The notes under the pieces: model-generated | Seen by the model: the letters and a program-made list of their open reading frames with translations, nothing else | What the model was told of the DNA's origin: nothing | The model's database searches: none | Position numbers and translations under genes: made by a program | Assembly: GCF_026210795.1 (NCBI RefSeq) | Contig: NC_089432.1 | Coordinates: 3,968,001-4,032,000, forward strand | Direction: 5' to 3' | From: Rhizophagus irregularis | Taxonomy: Eukaryota; Glomeromycota; Glomeromycetes; Glomerales; Glomeraceae | DNA length: 64,000 nt | In this document: positions 12,063 through 23,294 of the stretch, piece by piece | How positions within the stretch are numbered: position 1 is the first letter of the stretch | Layout: each line of letters starts with the position of its first letter

Positions 12063-12357
12063 CACGCTATTCTTCTTGTTTCTAAGTCATTTATTTGTTA
12101 AATTATACAATGGAGTTCTTGACCTTCTGTAGTTATTTGGATACCTGGTTTATATCGAGTACTGTGCCTCCTGCACCTGATTGGGTGCTGGATTTTATAT
12201 TGGAGTACTTACCTTTGCGCCTATTTGGTTGCCTTTCTAGATGTTGAAAAAAAGTGACGGGTGGCGCAGTAAATTTGCATTTAATTTCGGCTGACACTAT
12301 GCTATAATTCCGGCTGATCTTTTGGGCATGTGATTTGAGGATCCAGCCTGGCGCCAT

Positions 12358-12412
12358 GGAACTATCGTGGAACTGGCAGGGAACTGTCATGGAACTGGTG
12401 AAGAACTGGCAG
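12358..12412 (+). repeat. Five 11-bp iterons (GGAACTGGCAG type)
   Basis: Five head-to-tail units of exactly 11 bp: GGAACTATCGT, GGAACTGGCAG, GGAACTGTCAT, GGAACTGGTGA and AGAACTGGCAG. The spacing is about one helical turn, so the GGAACT face repeats on one side of the helix. The mirror copy is at 56015-56069, and three related units lie near 34558-34590. They look like protein-binding iterons, possibly replication-origin sites, which is an inference. Confidence 0.6.
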
Positions 12413-12931
12413 GAAGCTAGAGTGGTTCTATTAATTCACCAGTTTCAGATCACTTATATTGCCAGCTTGGATGCCAAGTTCTTATGCCCAAAGATCTGGT
12501 CAAAATTGTGAAATAGTGTTGGCCGAAATTAAGCGAATCTATACTGCGCCTTACTGCGCCATAGTCACGTGATACTGTTCCGGTGACAGAACACCCTCAC
12601 ATAGTTACGGGCTAGTGACGGGGATGTTCTGGGAAAGTTTCTGGAACCCAATATATATGCATCTGTGCCACATATTTTTTGTATCCATATATTTCCGAAA
12701 TCTTCCTAACACTCTCGAGCTCCAGTCTGGTGGACAGTTGGTTAGTAGAGAATTGGAGGTACAATATGTATTATCTTGGCCTGACCCATTTGATTACCAA
12801 AAAGTGCGCCATCATGCAACCTAATTATTGTCAGTACATGTATGCCTATTTCATGTCCAAAGTTGAAGATGCGATATGTATTATTGTGGCTGGCCCATCT
12901 ATACCATACCCGAATACATATCTAGAAAGAT

Positions 12932-13463
12932 GAAGGCTTCTGCCAATATTTATATAATAGATTACGCAGTTACCTTCACTTTTAGATGTATATCCACTTG
13001 CCTTTCTTTTTCGATTCTTTATCTAAGTTTGCTATCGCTTCTTTTTTTCGCGTATTTGTCTATCCTAGATGTCATATATGTCCGAGCACATACTAGTGTT
13101 AGGGTAGCCTTCTGCCAATATTTTATATAATGATTACGCAGAAGGCTACCCTATAAAGAATGTATTTATTTGTGTCTCCGAAGTGTCCAAGAGGGGCCAG
13201 CCAACTTCGTATCTCTTTTTGGTATACCTCTATATTACGCGGAGGCTATACCATATCTGAGTACATATCTAGGAAGATGGGGGCTTCTTCCAATATTTTA
13301 TATAATAATTCCGAAGTTATCCCATCTAAAAGTATATACCCGTTTCCCTTTTATTTACGATTTGCTTACTGGGTTGCTATACGCCTCTTTTTACATCCTA
13401 TTAACAATGCTAAGGTGAAGGCTTCTGCCAATTTTTATATAATAGATTACGCAGAAGCCTTCA
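12932..13463 (+). promoter_or_regulatory. Four TATA-core hairpins in the left terminal repeat
   Basis: Four inverted repeats of about 50 bp (12932-12978, 13101-13151, 13275-13325, 13415-13463) share arms like GAAGGCTTCTGCC and GCAGAAGCCTTC around a core containing TTTATATAAT. The last lies about 140 bases before the ATG at 13605. A further copy is at 21691-21740, a weaker one at about 21817-21862, and all four are mirrored in the right repeat. They may be promoters, transcription ends or processing sites. Confidence 0.55.
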
Positions 13464-13604
13464 CTTTTAGATATATATCCGGTTGCCTTTCTTTTTCGAT
13501 TCGTTTAATAAGTTCACTATCGTTTCTTTTTGCATCCACCGAAAAAAATAAATTAAACATTTCCGAATTTTATAAAGTAATATAAACATTTTCGAACTAA
13601 CACC

Positions 13605-14385
13605 ATGCATACACCAACTAGTTTCGACCAAACCGATCACTCTGGCCCTCTCGTTTACTTCAACGGCGCCAGTCCCGATGAATATTTAAGTGATTCAAGC
13701 AGTTGTACTGATAATAAATCCGACTTGGGGTCAGATGATTATAATGACAATGAGTCTAATTATGAGTCGAATAATGAAGAAGCTACCGGTACCTCAACCG
13801 ACATTACCACGACTCCATCATTTCAGTACTCTTTAAGGCAGGAAAAGTTTAATGATAAATTTTCTTCTAAGGATTTGCTAAATGCCATTCGGAGGATTTT
13901 CTCATCACCACCTAGAGATATGTCAGATGAAAAAGGCTCATTGGAAGATCTCCCAATCTATTCATTCCTCTTTCCGAATGAAAAAGGGTCTAGTTTATAT
14001 AACGCTTACGATCGGGGTGAAGTGGAAAATAAATTGGTTATCAAAATCGACCAAGATGGTGATCATGCCCCCAAATTTTCCGTTGCAGATGACATTTCAG
14101 AAGTATATGGTTTACCCGGGATTCATGAATGTATTAATAGACAAAAGCCTTTAAGAGCTGTGATTGATATCGATGCGTCGCAAAAAGATATGGAAACAGC
14201 TGATGTCAAGGGGCAAGAAGTGTTCATTCGAATCTGTTGCTCTTTCATAAGAGCTTTGTACCGAATTCTTGACTGTGGTTGGGAAGACATTCTCAAAGGG
14301 TTAATAGTTACTACATCATCAGATTCTAGCAAATGTAGTTATCATATCTTATATGCACCGGCTCTCCTTATCGATCACCAAGAGC
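13605..14385 (+). CDS. AEP-type primase domain, first part of primase-helicase (giant element)
   Basis: The frame starts at an ATG inside the terminal repeat, preceded by a TATAAAGTAATATAA stretch. The first 60 or so codons after the repeat border are acidic and Ser/Asp/Asn-rich. Further in, LRAVIDIDASQ gives the DxD pair and SSDSSKCSYHILYAP the S..H box of archaeo-eukaryotic primases, as in primases of large DNA viruses and herpesviruses. Expected role: making primers for copying the element. hAT-1 is inserted here with the duplication CCAAGAGC, and the rest of the gene lies at 18889-21665. The two parts are listed separately. Confidence 0.65.
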
Positions 14386-17300
14386 TAAAGCTCCGCATGA
14401 GCCAGCTTGAGCCGAGCTAAGGTCTGGCTTGGGCTTGGCTCGAAAAAATGTACTGAGCCAAGCCGAGCCGAGCCACAAATTCTTATGGCTCAGCTCAATA
14501 TGAGCCGAGCTATAATAATTCTTAGCTCGAAACAAATGAGCTGAGCCGAGCTTCAATAAATTTTGGCTCGAGCCAAGCTGAGCTCGAGCTACTATTTGTT
14601 TATAATTTGTATTTATAATTGACATAATTATGTTATTTATGTAGAATATTTTTTATTTATTTTTTATTTATTTATTTATTCAATTTTTATTTATTTAATT
14701 TAAAATCTAATTTAATTAATAAATTATAATTACCGGCACACATTTTTTCAACATTTATTTGTTAATTTCACTTCCGTCTGACCCTTTCCGTTATTCAGAC
14801 TACTATTATGAGCAATTATCAAGTCTACTATTTTACTTTATCATTAAGTTTTACCCTCCAACCTTTCATACATAATTACCGCTTCAGAATGTCCAACAAG
14901 CAACCGAAACCTAGTTATCCCGGGTTCATCTAAAGAGTCCGGCAACCTAAAGAAAATAGTAGAAACGTTAGTACTTTTCTTCTATATATTAAAAAAAAAT
15001 TACTCCCCAATTCCCGCTAACATATACTTGCACACATTCCAAATCCGGACCTTCCAAATCTAAAAAAAAGAATCAAAATGTTAGTAACGTTTCGTTAAAT
15101 TATAAGAAAAAAATTATTTCGATTACCTTCAAACATTAGAAGCCGGTCCGTCCCTACAAAAAAAGAAAGGTAAAGAACGTTAATAACGTTCTTGTAGTTC
15201 TTGTATTGAAAAACCCTCCCTTTCCTCACATTACCTCAAGAAGCTGTGTGCCGAAAGATTCGTTCCTACTTCCTACAAAAAAGAAAAGAACAGAACGTTA
15301 GTTAACGTTCTTATATTAAAAGAATTATTAATATAATATCTCCCCCTGTAACTTACCATTTTATGGAATTCCAAGTCCAGGAAAAAAATAAAAATAAAAT
15401 AAAAAATTTAACGGTATAATAAGATTGTTTGAACGAAAAAAAAATTTTTTTAAAAAAAAAATAAAAATGAATAACGGTTTAAAATAAAGAAACCGTTTAA
15501 CGAAAAAGGAAAAAAAATAAACCCGTTTTTTTTTAATAATAAACCTAAAAAATATACAAAGCGCTACAAATTTAATGTATAAAGTTGAAGGAAGGAAAAA
15601 AAAATTAAGATTATCGATCGGTAAATCGGATCGATAAGTCACATGTAAAGATGTACCGTAATATTAATTTTGACTGTGAAACTGAAAAGTAACTGTGCTA
15701 AACTAATTTTGGTAGCTAAACTAATTTTAGCTAAGCCAATTTTATTAATTTTCCGTGTCTTAATTATTTAAAAGTAGTTATCGTCTGTATGGAAAAAAAA
15801 AATTCGAGTTGATAATTTCAGTTATCATCCATGCAAAATAATCCAACTTAAGTCATTCTTTTACGGGTTCTTTTTTGACGGCTTTCTCTTAAGATAAAAA
15901 GATTTATATATCCGAATAATGTCCAACCCTTCTTCACCTATTCCCGTTCCCACTCCTATTGTTGAACTTGAAGCGAATACTAATTCTTCTTCAAGCAGCA
16001 AAAGATCCCTTGTTTATCAATTTTTTACTTATAAGTCTCCAAAATATTATTGCAACTATTGTCCTAAGAGTTTTTCAAACAAATCAACTTCTACGTTATG
16101 GCGTCATGTAAATAAACACCACCCAAAAATTGTTGCTGAAACTCAAAAACAAGAGGAAAAAATCGGTGAAATGGATAAGTTCGTAATTTCTGATCAAAAA
16201 GAAAATGTAAGTTTAATATTTATTTTAATACCATATTAAAGATCCTTATTATTAATATATCAATATAATTATATCATTTTTTTAGTTTAGCCAAAAAGGA
16301 TATAGAAAAAGATTGATTCGTTGGGTAGTTAATAATGATCAACCGTTTAATGTGACCGAAAATAGGGAATTTCGGGACATGATGACATTTATTCGACCAG
16401 GTATGCACATTCCCTCTGCTGATACTATACGACGAGATTTAACTGAAAACTTTAAAACTTCAAAAGATGTATTTAGACAACAACTGCAGGTTAATAACTA
16501 ATGTTTATATGTAATGATTTTATATTATATGGGTATTAAATCAATCCAAATAAAAACAATAGGAAGCACCCGGTCGCCTATCTTTCACAGTGGATGCTTG
16601 GACCAGCAAGAATCAAATTCCATTTCTTGGGATAAGTGTTCACTGGATAAATGACAAATGGGAATTAAAATGTACTACATTGGATTTTTGTATTTTATCA
16701 GGATCCCATACTGGAGCTAATTTATCACAAAGATTTTTAGAAGTCCTTCAAGAGTTTGGTATAACAACAAAAGTAAATGTTTAATTGTTTATTTACAATT
16801 TATATTTTTTTTCATAATTAACTAATAATTGTTTATTCTTTATTGTATATAGATTTTAGCAATTGGATGTGATAATGCTTCCAACATGGACGTGATGCTA
16901 GAAAACATTTCGCAGTCTTTAAAATTACAAAATATAATATTTGATCCAAATAATCATCGCGTCCGATGCCTTGCACATGTTATAAATTTAGGCGCAAAAA
17001 AATTAATAGATCATCTTTATGTGACTAATAAAATATCATATGAAGATGAAAATACCTTTGAAGTATCCGAAGATAATGATGATAATTTGAAAGATGCTAT
17101 ATATAAGGTAATAAATATTATTGCAAAAATACCAATTTTATAATTGCTAATTGTTTAATTTATTAAATTTAAAGCTTCGCAAGGTTATAGTAAAAATTAG
17201 AGCATCTCCACAGCGCCGAGAAAAACTTAAGCAACAATGTATTGCTGCTAATATTAAACCACTTGAACTTATCCCGGATGTGTCAACGCGATGGAATTCG

Positions 17301-18880
17301 ACTGATGACATGATAACACGTGCATTGGAATTAAAACAAGTAATATTAGTTTTATTATTTAAATTTTTTTAAAAAATTATTAAATTTCTAATTAATAATT
17401 AATTATACAGCCTCTTCATAATACCGCATCAGCTGATAAAGATTTAAGAAAGTATATACTTTCAGAAGAGGAATGGAATTGTATTTTAGAAGTACATGAG
17501 ATATTGCAGGTTAGTTATTTATTGATTAATAATATACACGAAAAATAATAAAAAAAATATTTTCAAGAAATTAAATCTTTTTTTATCTTTTTATTTACAG
17601 TGTTTTAAAAAGAGTACTAATTTTAGCACTGGACAGCAATATCCAACGTTATCGTATAGTGTTCCTATATACAACTATTTGCTAGATAAGCTTGAAGACG
17701 AGTATGAAAAAAAGGAAAGTGAAAAAGGCGAAGAGAATGAAGTTGTAGTAGCATTAAATGAATCAATCGAAAAAATAAAACAATATTATGCATTTACAGG
17801 TGCATTAGTTTATACAGTAGCAACAGGCAAGTTTATCATTATCATTATGTCTAATTTTATGATATTTAAATATTAAATTTATTTCTTATAATTTATTACT
17901 AAATAGTGATGGATCCTCGCCTTAAACTTCAATATTATAGGGATAATAAATGGGAGGAATCCTTTATTCAAGAAGCCAAAAAACAAGTTGTTGAATTATG
18001 GAAGTCAACGTATAAAGTAAATAGTGCAGATAATGAAGAATCACATGATGATGATGATGAAATTTTCGGTCATATATTTAAGAAACGGAAATTAAATAAT
18101 GATGAATTAAGTATATACTTAGATGAAAAAATAATTCCCGGAAAAACAGATATTCTTGCATGGTGGAAGGTATATAAATAATATTATTTATTATATTATT
18201 ATTTTATATTATTAATGTTATTAAATTAATTTTTATAGGCGCACGAAGTGGAGTACCCGAATTTGTCTAAAATGGCGCGTGATTACTTATCTATTCCAGG
18301 TTAATATATATATATATATCAAAATAGTAAATTACCGATCAATAAACTATTATTAATTATTTTATTTATATAATTTATTATTTTTATAGCCACTAGTGCA
18401 CCTGTAGAGCGAATTTTCTCAGGTGGCACCGATTTAGTTGTTCAAAAACGTTGTAGTCTTAAAGATGAATCAATTCAAAAAGTAATGTGTCTTAAAGGAT
18501 GGTGGAAATCGGGTTTTGGTGGAATAACTATTGTAAATGATTAATATAAAAGTAAAATTATATCTATTGTTAGTTTGATTATTAAATGTTAAATTTTAAA
18601 TAATAAATAATAAAATAATAAAATAAACAATATTTTATATCAAATTTTAGTAATTTAAAATCGAGCCAGCTCGAGCTATTTAAGCCAAGCTTATTATTGG
18701 CTCGAGCTTTTTTGAACTGATTTATTACCGGCTTGAGCTTTTTGAGCTGAGCCTATTACCGGCTTGAGCTCTTTTCAAGCTGGCTCGTGAGCTACGAGCC
18801 AATTTAATTATGGCTCAGTTCGGCTCAGCTTGAAAAGCTTGAGCCAGCTCACAAGCCAGCTCGGCTCATGCGGAGCTTTA
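14386..18880 (+). mobile_element. hAT-1 transposon, 4,495 bp, looks whole
   Basis: The tips TAAAGCTCCGCATGAGCC and their complement are flanked by a perfect 8-bp duplication, CCAAGAGC, at 14378-14385 and 18881-18888. Both ends carry long clusters of GAGCCGAGCT/GGCTCGAGC words (about 14390-14600 and 18655-18870), typical subterminal transposase-binding repeats. The interior holds one spliced transposase gene whose ten exons keep frame. It interrupts the primase-helicase gene of the giant element, so it came later. Confidence 0.9.
15919..18544 (+). CDS. hAT transposase, BED finger to dimerisation domain, 10 exons
   Basis: Exons 15919-16206, 16286-16489, 16563-16772, 16853-17107, 17175-17339, 17411-17509, 17601-17826, 17907-18169, 18239-18299 and 18390-18544 sum to 1,926 nt, a 641-residue protein with no stop. 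The N-terminal BED finger is YYCNYCPKSF..LWRHVNKHH (about residues 40-75). The RNase H-like core has FTVDAWTSKNQIPF and ILAIGCDNASNM, followed by CLAHVINL and STRWNS. The C-terminus ATSAPVERIFSGGTDL is the hATC dimerisation motif. Intron 7 appears to use a GC donor (GCAAGT). It cuts and pastes hAT DNA in the nucleus. This copy looks intact and possibly active. Confidence 0.85.
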
Positions 18881-18888
18881 CCAAGAGC

Positions 18889-21665
18889 TTAAATCATTCA
18901 CCGAATTAGTATATACCTTAACTGGGGAAAAATTTGGCAAGTTTATTGATCAGAATCTATCTGGTCATAATTTTAACCTTCGCCTTATTGGTTCGGCAAA
19001 AAAAGGTCACGTGAAACGAATTCTTCAGTTTTCACTAGATAATGGGTGGAATGAACTCGATCACGTTAGAGTCCAACCACCTACTAACTTAGGCCTCGAA
19101 GTAAGACCCCGGCTACTTAGTGAAGAAAAAAATAACAACCCACTAAGGATAATTGTAAGTCAGGATGTATTACAAAAATGCGCGAACTTAGTTTTGCAAA
19201 AGCATTTTAACTATCTTAGGAATTGGACTATCGAAGAAAAGGATTCACAATACTTCGTATATTTTAACCGGAAAGCTTCACTAGAATGTCCACTATGTAA
19301 ACATATACATGACAAGGATCAGCGGTGGTTCGGACATGTATCTGCTAGTGGTACATTTATTGTGAAATGTTTTCGGCAAAATAGTGATGAACCTGGGGAA
19401 GTTTTTGAATGCGACCCATCTATTGCGGAAAAAATTCAGCAAAAAAATAAAAATATATCTTCGGCGCCTAGCAAGATAAAAGGCTTAGGTTTTCCTAAAG
19501 CCTTCTTAAAATTCCCATCTTGGGTTAAGTATAATGAGCCCCTTTCAGCGACAGAAATATATGACGAGAGATATGTAAGACCATTACCGGATGAAGGTGA
19601 TATCTATGTAGGATCGCCTTGGGAGACGGGAAAAACATATGTTCTCGAGCATCTTACTATATCTGACGATGTGAATTTGCTAGTATTATCTACGCGCCAC
19701 TCTTACTCGAATGCCGTCACTACAAGACTCAATCTCAAATCATATTGCGATATCGATAGTAATATAAATCTACCTGATCATAAGAGGGTAGTATGTCAGA
19801 TAGAAAGTTTACACCGTATTACTAATAATTGCAAATGTAATAAAAAATGTAAATGTTCTCCAAGCCAATATGATTTATGGCTTGATGAAATAGTATCTAT
19901 AATTGCTCAGGCACAAGGTCATTTGGCGGGTCAATCAATAGAGAAACTATATAAATTAATCCAAGAGGCTAGGCGTATTATCGTCATGGATAATGATCTT
20001 ACTGATCTAAATATCGAATGGATTAAGGCCCTTCGCAAGGATAAACTATTCTCAGTTATCCACAATACTTATCAACCACAGGAAGGGAAAACATTCCGCC
20101 TAGCCTCTAATAAAGAAACTGTGTTAGCCGAACTTTGGGATTGGGCTAGGAGAATATCTTCACTACCTTCTGATAAACGAACAAGTGCATCACTCATCTG
20201 TCATCTCAGAAAGGATGTGCAAGGGATCGTTCGTGCTCTCAAGACCGATTTTCCGGAATTGAGGATCAAAGAATATCATGGTAAATCTGATCCAGAAGAA
20301 AAGGCTAACGACTTCAGTAACGTAGAAGAATCATGGAGCAATGTTGATCTAGGTGCGTATACAAGTACTTTAAAAATAGGAGTATCTTGCACTAATCCCA
20401 AGTTCGAACGGGCGTTCTGCATCTTTAACAGTTATATAGAAACGAACGCTGGAACGAATCAGATGCTATTCCACATGCGGTGCATTAAAGATTATATATG
20501 CCATATCGAACAAAGATCTTCTAACGTCCCCATTACAGAAGATGGGTTATTTCGATGGTTGTTGAATGCTAAACGTGAATGCCTCCCCCGAGAACTCCAG
20601 AATAGAGGAATATTCCCAGATGTAGATTCTATTATCCGGAATAAGGACGTACCAACTGTTCGATTATGGGTGGCATTCATGTTGGAAAAATTCCGTTCCC
20701 GAAGATTATTTGGTTGGAGGATGGTTGATTTTCTCCGAAATGCAGGTATGGTAATTTCTATCATAGAACTTATGCCTAAACCTAAAGATAATACGATATC
20801 ATTATCCCAGACAGTAAGGGTGAGTTCATCTATCATTAAAGCAGAAGAAATCTCAGATATATCAAATGCCCGTATTCTTGATCATGAGATAGCTGAGGTT
20901 TTGGAAAATAAGCCGAAGAAGACTTTAGAGGAAATGCAATCTTTAGACCGGCATCATATTGTAGAATGTTATGAGATTCCGCCTGAATCATTGACCGAAG
21001 AATTCATATCGAAGTATGGGAATTATAATCATATGAAATGGTTTAGAGCTTATAGACAGTTACGGGACGCTGGCACTGATAATGAAACGGCTGTTGAGGC
21101 TATTACCCGTAAAGATTACAGAGAGGATAGACTCGCAACCGTGACCCGAGCTGAGAGACATAGTATCTGCTTGGAGTTGCTAAGAAATTGTACACCCGCT
21201 AAAGACGTTGACGATAGAGCACGATATAAAGCTGATGATGTTAGAACGCGCATGAACTCTCCTAAATCGATATTATATCTCCAGGATTTAGTACCCAAAA
21301 TGGCTCGAGTATTTGATAATACAGATGCATCGCGCAGAGCTAAAAAATCGGGATTGAAAACAGATCGGGCAAAACTTGGTTTATTAAATGCATCACTTTA
21401 CGCAACTTATGGATTAAAATTTAAGGCTATAGATAAGAATTGTAGACATTACCACCTAGTAGGTTCATTTGATAGTAAAGATGCTCCTAGATTACCTTCA
21501 TATCAAACGGGCGAAGAAATTTATTGGGTAAATGGTGAAGATACTCGGTATGGGTATAGTAAACTCCCACCCGATGAATTGATATTAGATAATTTTACTA
21601 GCTCTAGCAAAGTGGATAATACGCAAAATACAGAAGATATTCAGGACTTATTTGATATATGCTAA
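18889..21665 (+). CDS. Primase zinc motif and herpes origin-binding-type helicase (giant element)
   Basis: This is the second part of the primase-helicase gene, downstream of hAT-1. Near its start lies a cysteine/histidine cluster (CPLCKHIHDKD...IVKCF) as in the zinc motif of viral primases. The helicase core follows: Walker A YVGSPWETGKT (about 19608-19640), VLSTRHSYSNAVTTRLN, QIESLHRI, the DExx-like box LWLDEIVSII (about 19877), RIIVMDNDLTD and the C-terminal RecA-like lobe with GVSCTNPKFERAFCIF. This layout matches the herpesvirus origin-binding protein helicase family (PF02399). Expected role: origin unwinding coupled to priming. Confidence 0.7.
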
Positions 21666-21690
21666 TACCATTCGATTACGTATCAGGTAA

Positions 21691-21862
21691 GTGAAGGCTT
21701 CTGCCATTTTTATATAATATAATTCCGCAGAAGCCTTCATTTTTCGGCATATATTATTAAAAAAATATCTCTAACTTTGCGTCACTCTGGCCAGGATATA
21801 TAGTCACATATTTTGAGACGTGGGCTTCTACCAAAATTTTATATAATAATCGACTAATGAAT
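21691..21862 (+). promoter_or_regulatory. Two more TATA-core hairpins after the helicase gene
   Basis: GAAGGCTTCTGCC and GCAGAAGCCTTC flank a TTTATATAATA core at 21691-21740. A second, weaker copy (GGGCTTCTACC with TTTATATAATAATCG) lies at about 21817-21862. They lie between the end of the helicase gene and the end of a minus-strand gene, so a role in ending transcription is as likely as a promoter role. Confidence 0.45.
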
Positions 21863-21913
21863 GATATATTTTTTTTGCTTACTTTCCTAGTGCTCTGAAT
21901 TTCGAGTTAACCC

Positions 21914-22350
21914 CTAATCCCCAAATAGACCTAGACCTATATCCTCATCATCTGACTCAGAAACCGGAGCTTCATAGATTCTGGGTTGAAGGGGTCTAGC
22001 CACATCACTTAGCTCGAAAATTGGAGCTTCAGGGATTCTGGGTTGAAGGGATTCATTCCCATCACCCAGTTCGAAAATTGAAGCTTCAGGGATTCCGAGT
22101 TGACGGGTCTCAGCCTTATACTTCTGCCTCATTCGATAATTCAGTGCATGAAACTTTGCAGAATATTTGGAACAATATTTGGCGCAATACCTGAATCAGC
22201 ATCAGTAGGAAATCTACAAATAAGGCAGGGTCTTTTTTTCATATTTTTTTCATATAATTTCCAGTGCCTTGCACAGCCAGTAATACGAGTACTGACTCTT
22301 CCACAAATGGAACCATCTCTCTTGATATGCGGGCAAGTAACACGATCCAT
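21914..22350 (-). CDS. Small cysteine-rich protein with repeated tail (giant element)
   Basis: The N-terminal half has paired cysteines and histidines (CPHIKRDGSICG, CARHWKLYE, RPCLICRF, then YCAKYCSKY on the same strand), suggesting a zinc-binding fold. The C-terminal half has three copies of a 15-residue unit like LQPRIPEAPIFELSD and an acidic end. It is transcribed away from the gene at 22466, with a shared upstream region of about 115 bp that contains a TTTTATATCC box on its own strand. Function unknown. It looks broken about once. Confidence 0.45.
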
Positions 22351-22465
22351 GTACAGTAAGTATTTTAGGATATAAAAGCCTTTTCACTTTTAATTTTATA
22401 ATAAAATGTATATTTAAATTATTCGGTATTAAGATAAGTCATAAACGACTTTTCATACTAACGCC

Positions 22466-22969
22466 ATGGACATATCAGGCCAATTGACAGAATACGAGCC
22501 CGCTCACGAAAAAATCTATAACCCCAAATCTAATCGCATGATAGTTATAAATGGGCCAGTGTATCGTAAATTATTATGTGGTGGTTATATCCATTGGAGA
22601 GAAGAAAGGCTTTTGATTCCGCCTTTACATGAATTACCAATATTAAGAAGATATCTTTCTTTCATTTCATATCGTATCTGGAACATTGTATCGGAAAGAA
22701 GTTTACTAGCAGTGGTTAACGAAAAAATAAGCCTATTGCAGATTTTACTCAAAGCTAATTGGCATGATTTTACTTTATGTCAACTATTAAAATTATGCTG
22801 GGAGCGTGAAGAGACGAAAGCTTGGAGGAGTAATGTACTCATGAAATTCCTCCATCATCTGAATTTAGCTCCTTTAAAGTATAGACCGGGAGCTTTATGC
22901 GATGCATTTATCAAGACAGATGTTTTAGGGCCGGAACATATATTAACTCTAGCACGAACGTTTTACTAA
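22466..22969 (+). CDS. Uncharacterised 167-residue protein (giant element)
   Basis: A single exon starts at an ATG in ACTAACGCCATGG, similar to the ACTAACACCATG context of the terminal-repeat genes. The protein is rich in Leu, Trp and basic residues, predicted helical. Its C-terminal words FIKTDVLGPEHILTL resemble VRKDMLGPRDIESIK in the protein at 35815-36444 and, more loosely, FIHSDAFYLPHILSL at 27716-28411, suggesting a shared small domain in three element genes. No family recognised. Confidence 0.5.
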   Translation: MDISGQLTEYEPAHEKIYNPKSNRMIVINGPVYRKLLCGGYIHWREERLLIPPLHELPILRRYLSFISYRIWNIVSERSLLAVVNEKISLLQILLKANWHDFTLCQLLKLCWEREETKAWRSNVLMKFLHHLNLAPLKYRPGALCDAFIKTDVLGPEHILTLARTFY

Positions 22970-23294
22970 ATATTACTATAACATTTTGGTCTTAGATCAT
23001 TCATAGCCTTGGAATGGGGGTTCCATGACTATGTATTTTTTTTCGCATATCCTATCTACCCGCAATTTTCAAATGTTTGCAGAGAAAACCCGGCCATAGT
23101 GGGTGGATTCACGTAGTGAACACTCAGCATAAGCTATATTATTATTTTTCGCTCCTCCAATCCTCCGATAGCTTTCACCGACCATGAGGTAGTGAAATGG
23201 GGGAATATTTTTTTCGAATTGAACTTTATCCCACTTAATATAATCTGAATACCACAGATTATCTAACTACTACATATAATCTACATACCACATA
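22970..23294 (+). promoter_or_regulatory. Intergenic region with T-tract motifs and end-like repeats
   Basis: No gene seen. T-tracts followed by CG occur at about 23036, 23143 and 23206. From 23228 to the next ATG the DNA reads TTTATCCCACTTAATATAATC and continues with three units like GAATACCACA..ATCT and ACTACATATAATCTA. These match the tip word TATCCCACTTA and the 18-20-bp subterminal repeats of the giant element, in the same order as in its left end. Confidence 0.6.

Larger units (their letters stand above)
11675..13638 (+). repeat. Left terminal inverted repeat of the giant element, 1,964 bp
   Basis: It matches the complement of 52377-56752 once hAT-2 and its 8-bp duplication are taken out; both copies are then 1,964 bp. 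I noticed only scattered single-base differences. The inner border falls about 34 bases inside the primase-helicase reading frame (GACCAAACCGATC is the last shared word), so the repeat includes the promoter and start codon. It holds a terminal palindrome, an 18-20-bp repeat array, 11-bp iterons and four TATA-core hairpins. Open frames inside it are not protein-like. Confidence 0.85.

Noticed and set aside
12133-13585. Several open frames of 60-141 codons in the terminal repeats as genes
   Set aside because: They overlap each other on both strands, cover hairpins and iterons, and have no protein-like composition. They appear twice only because the DNA is repeated.
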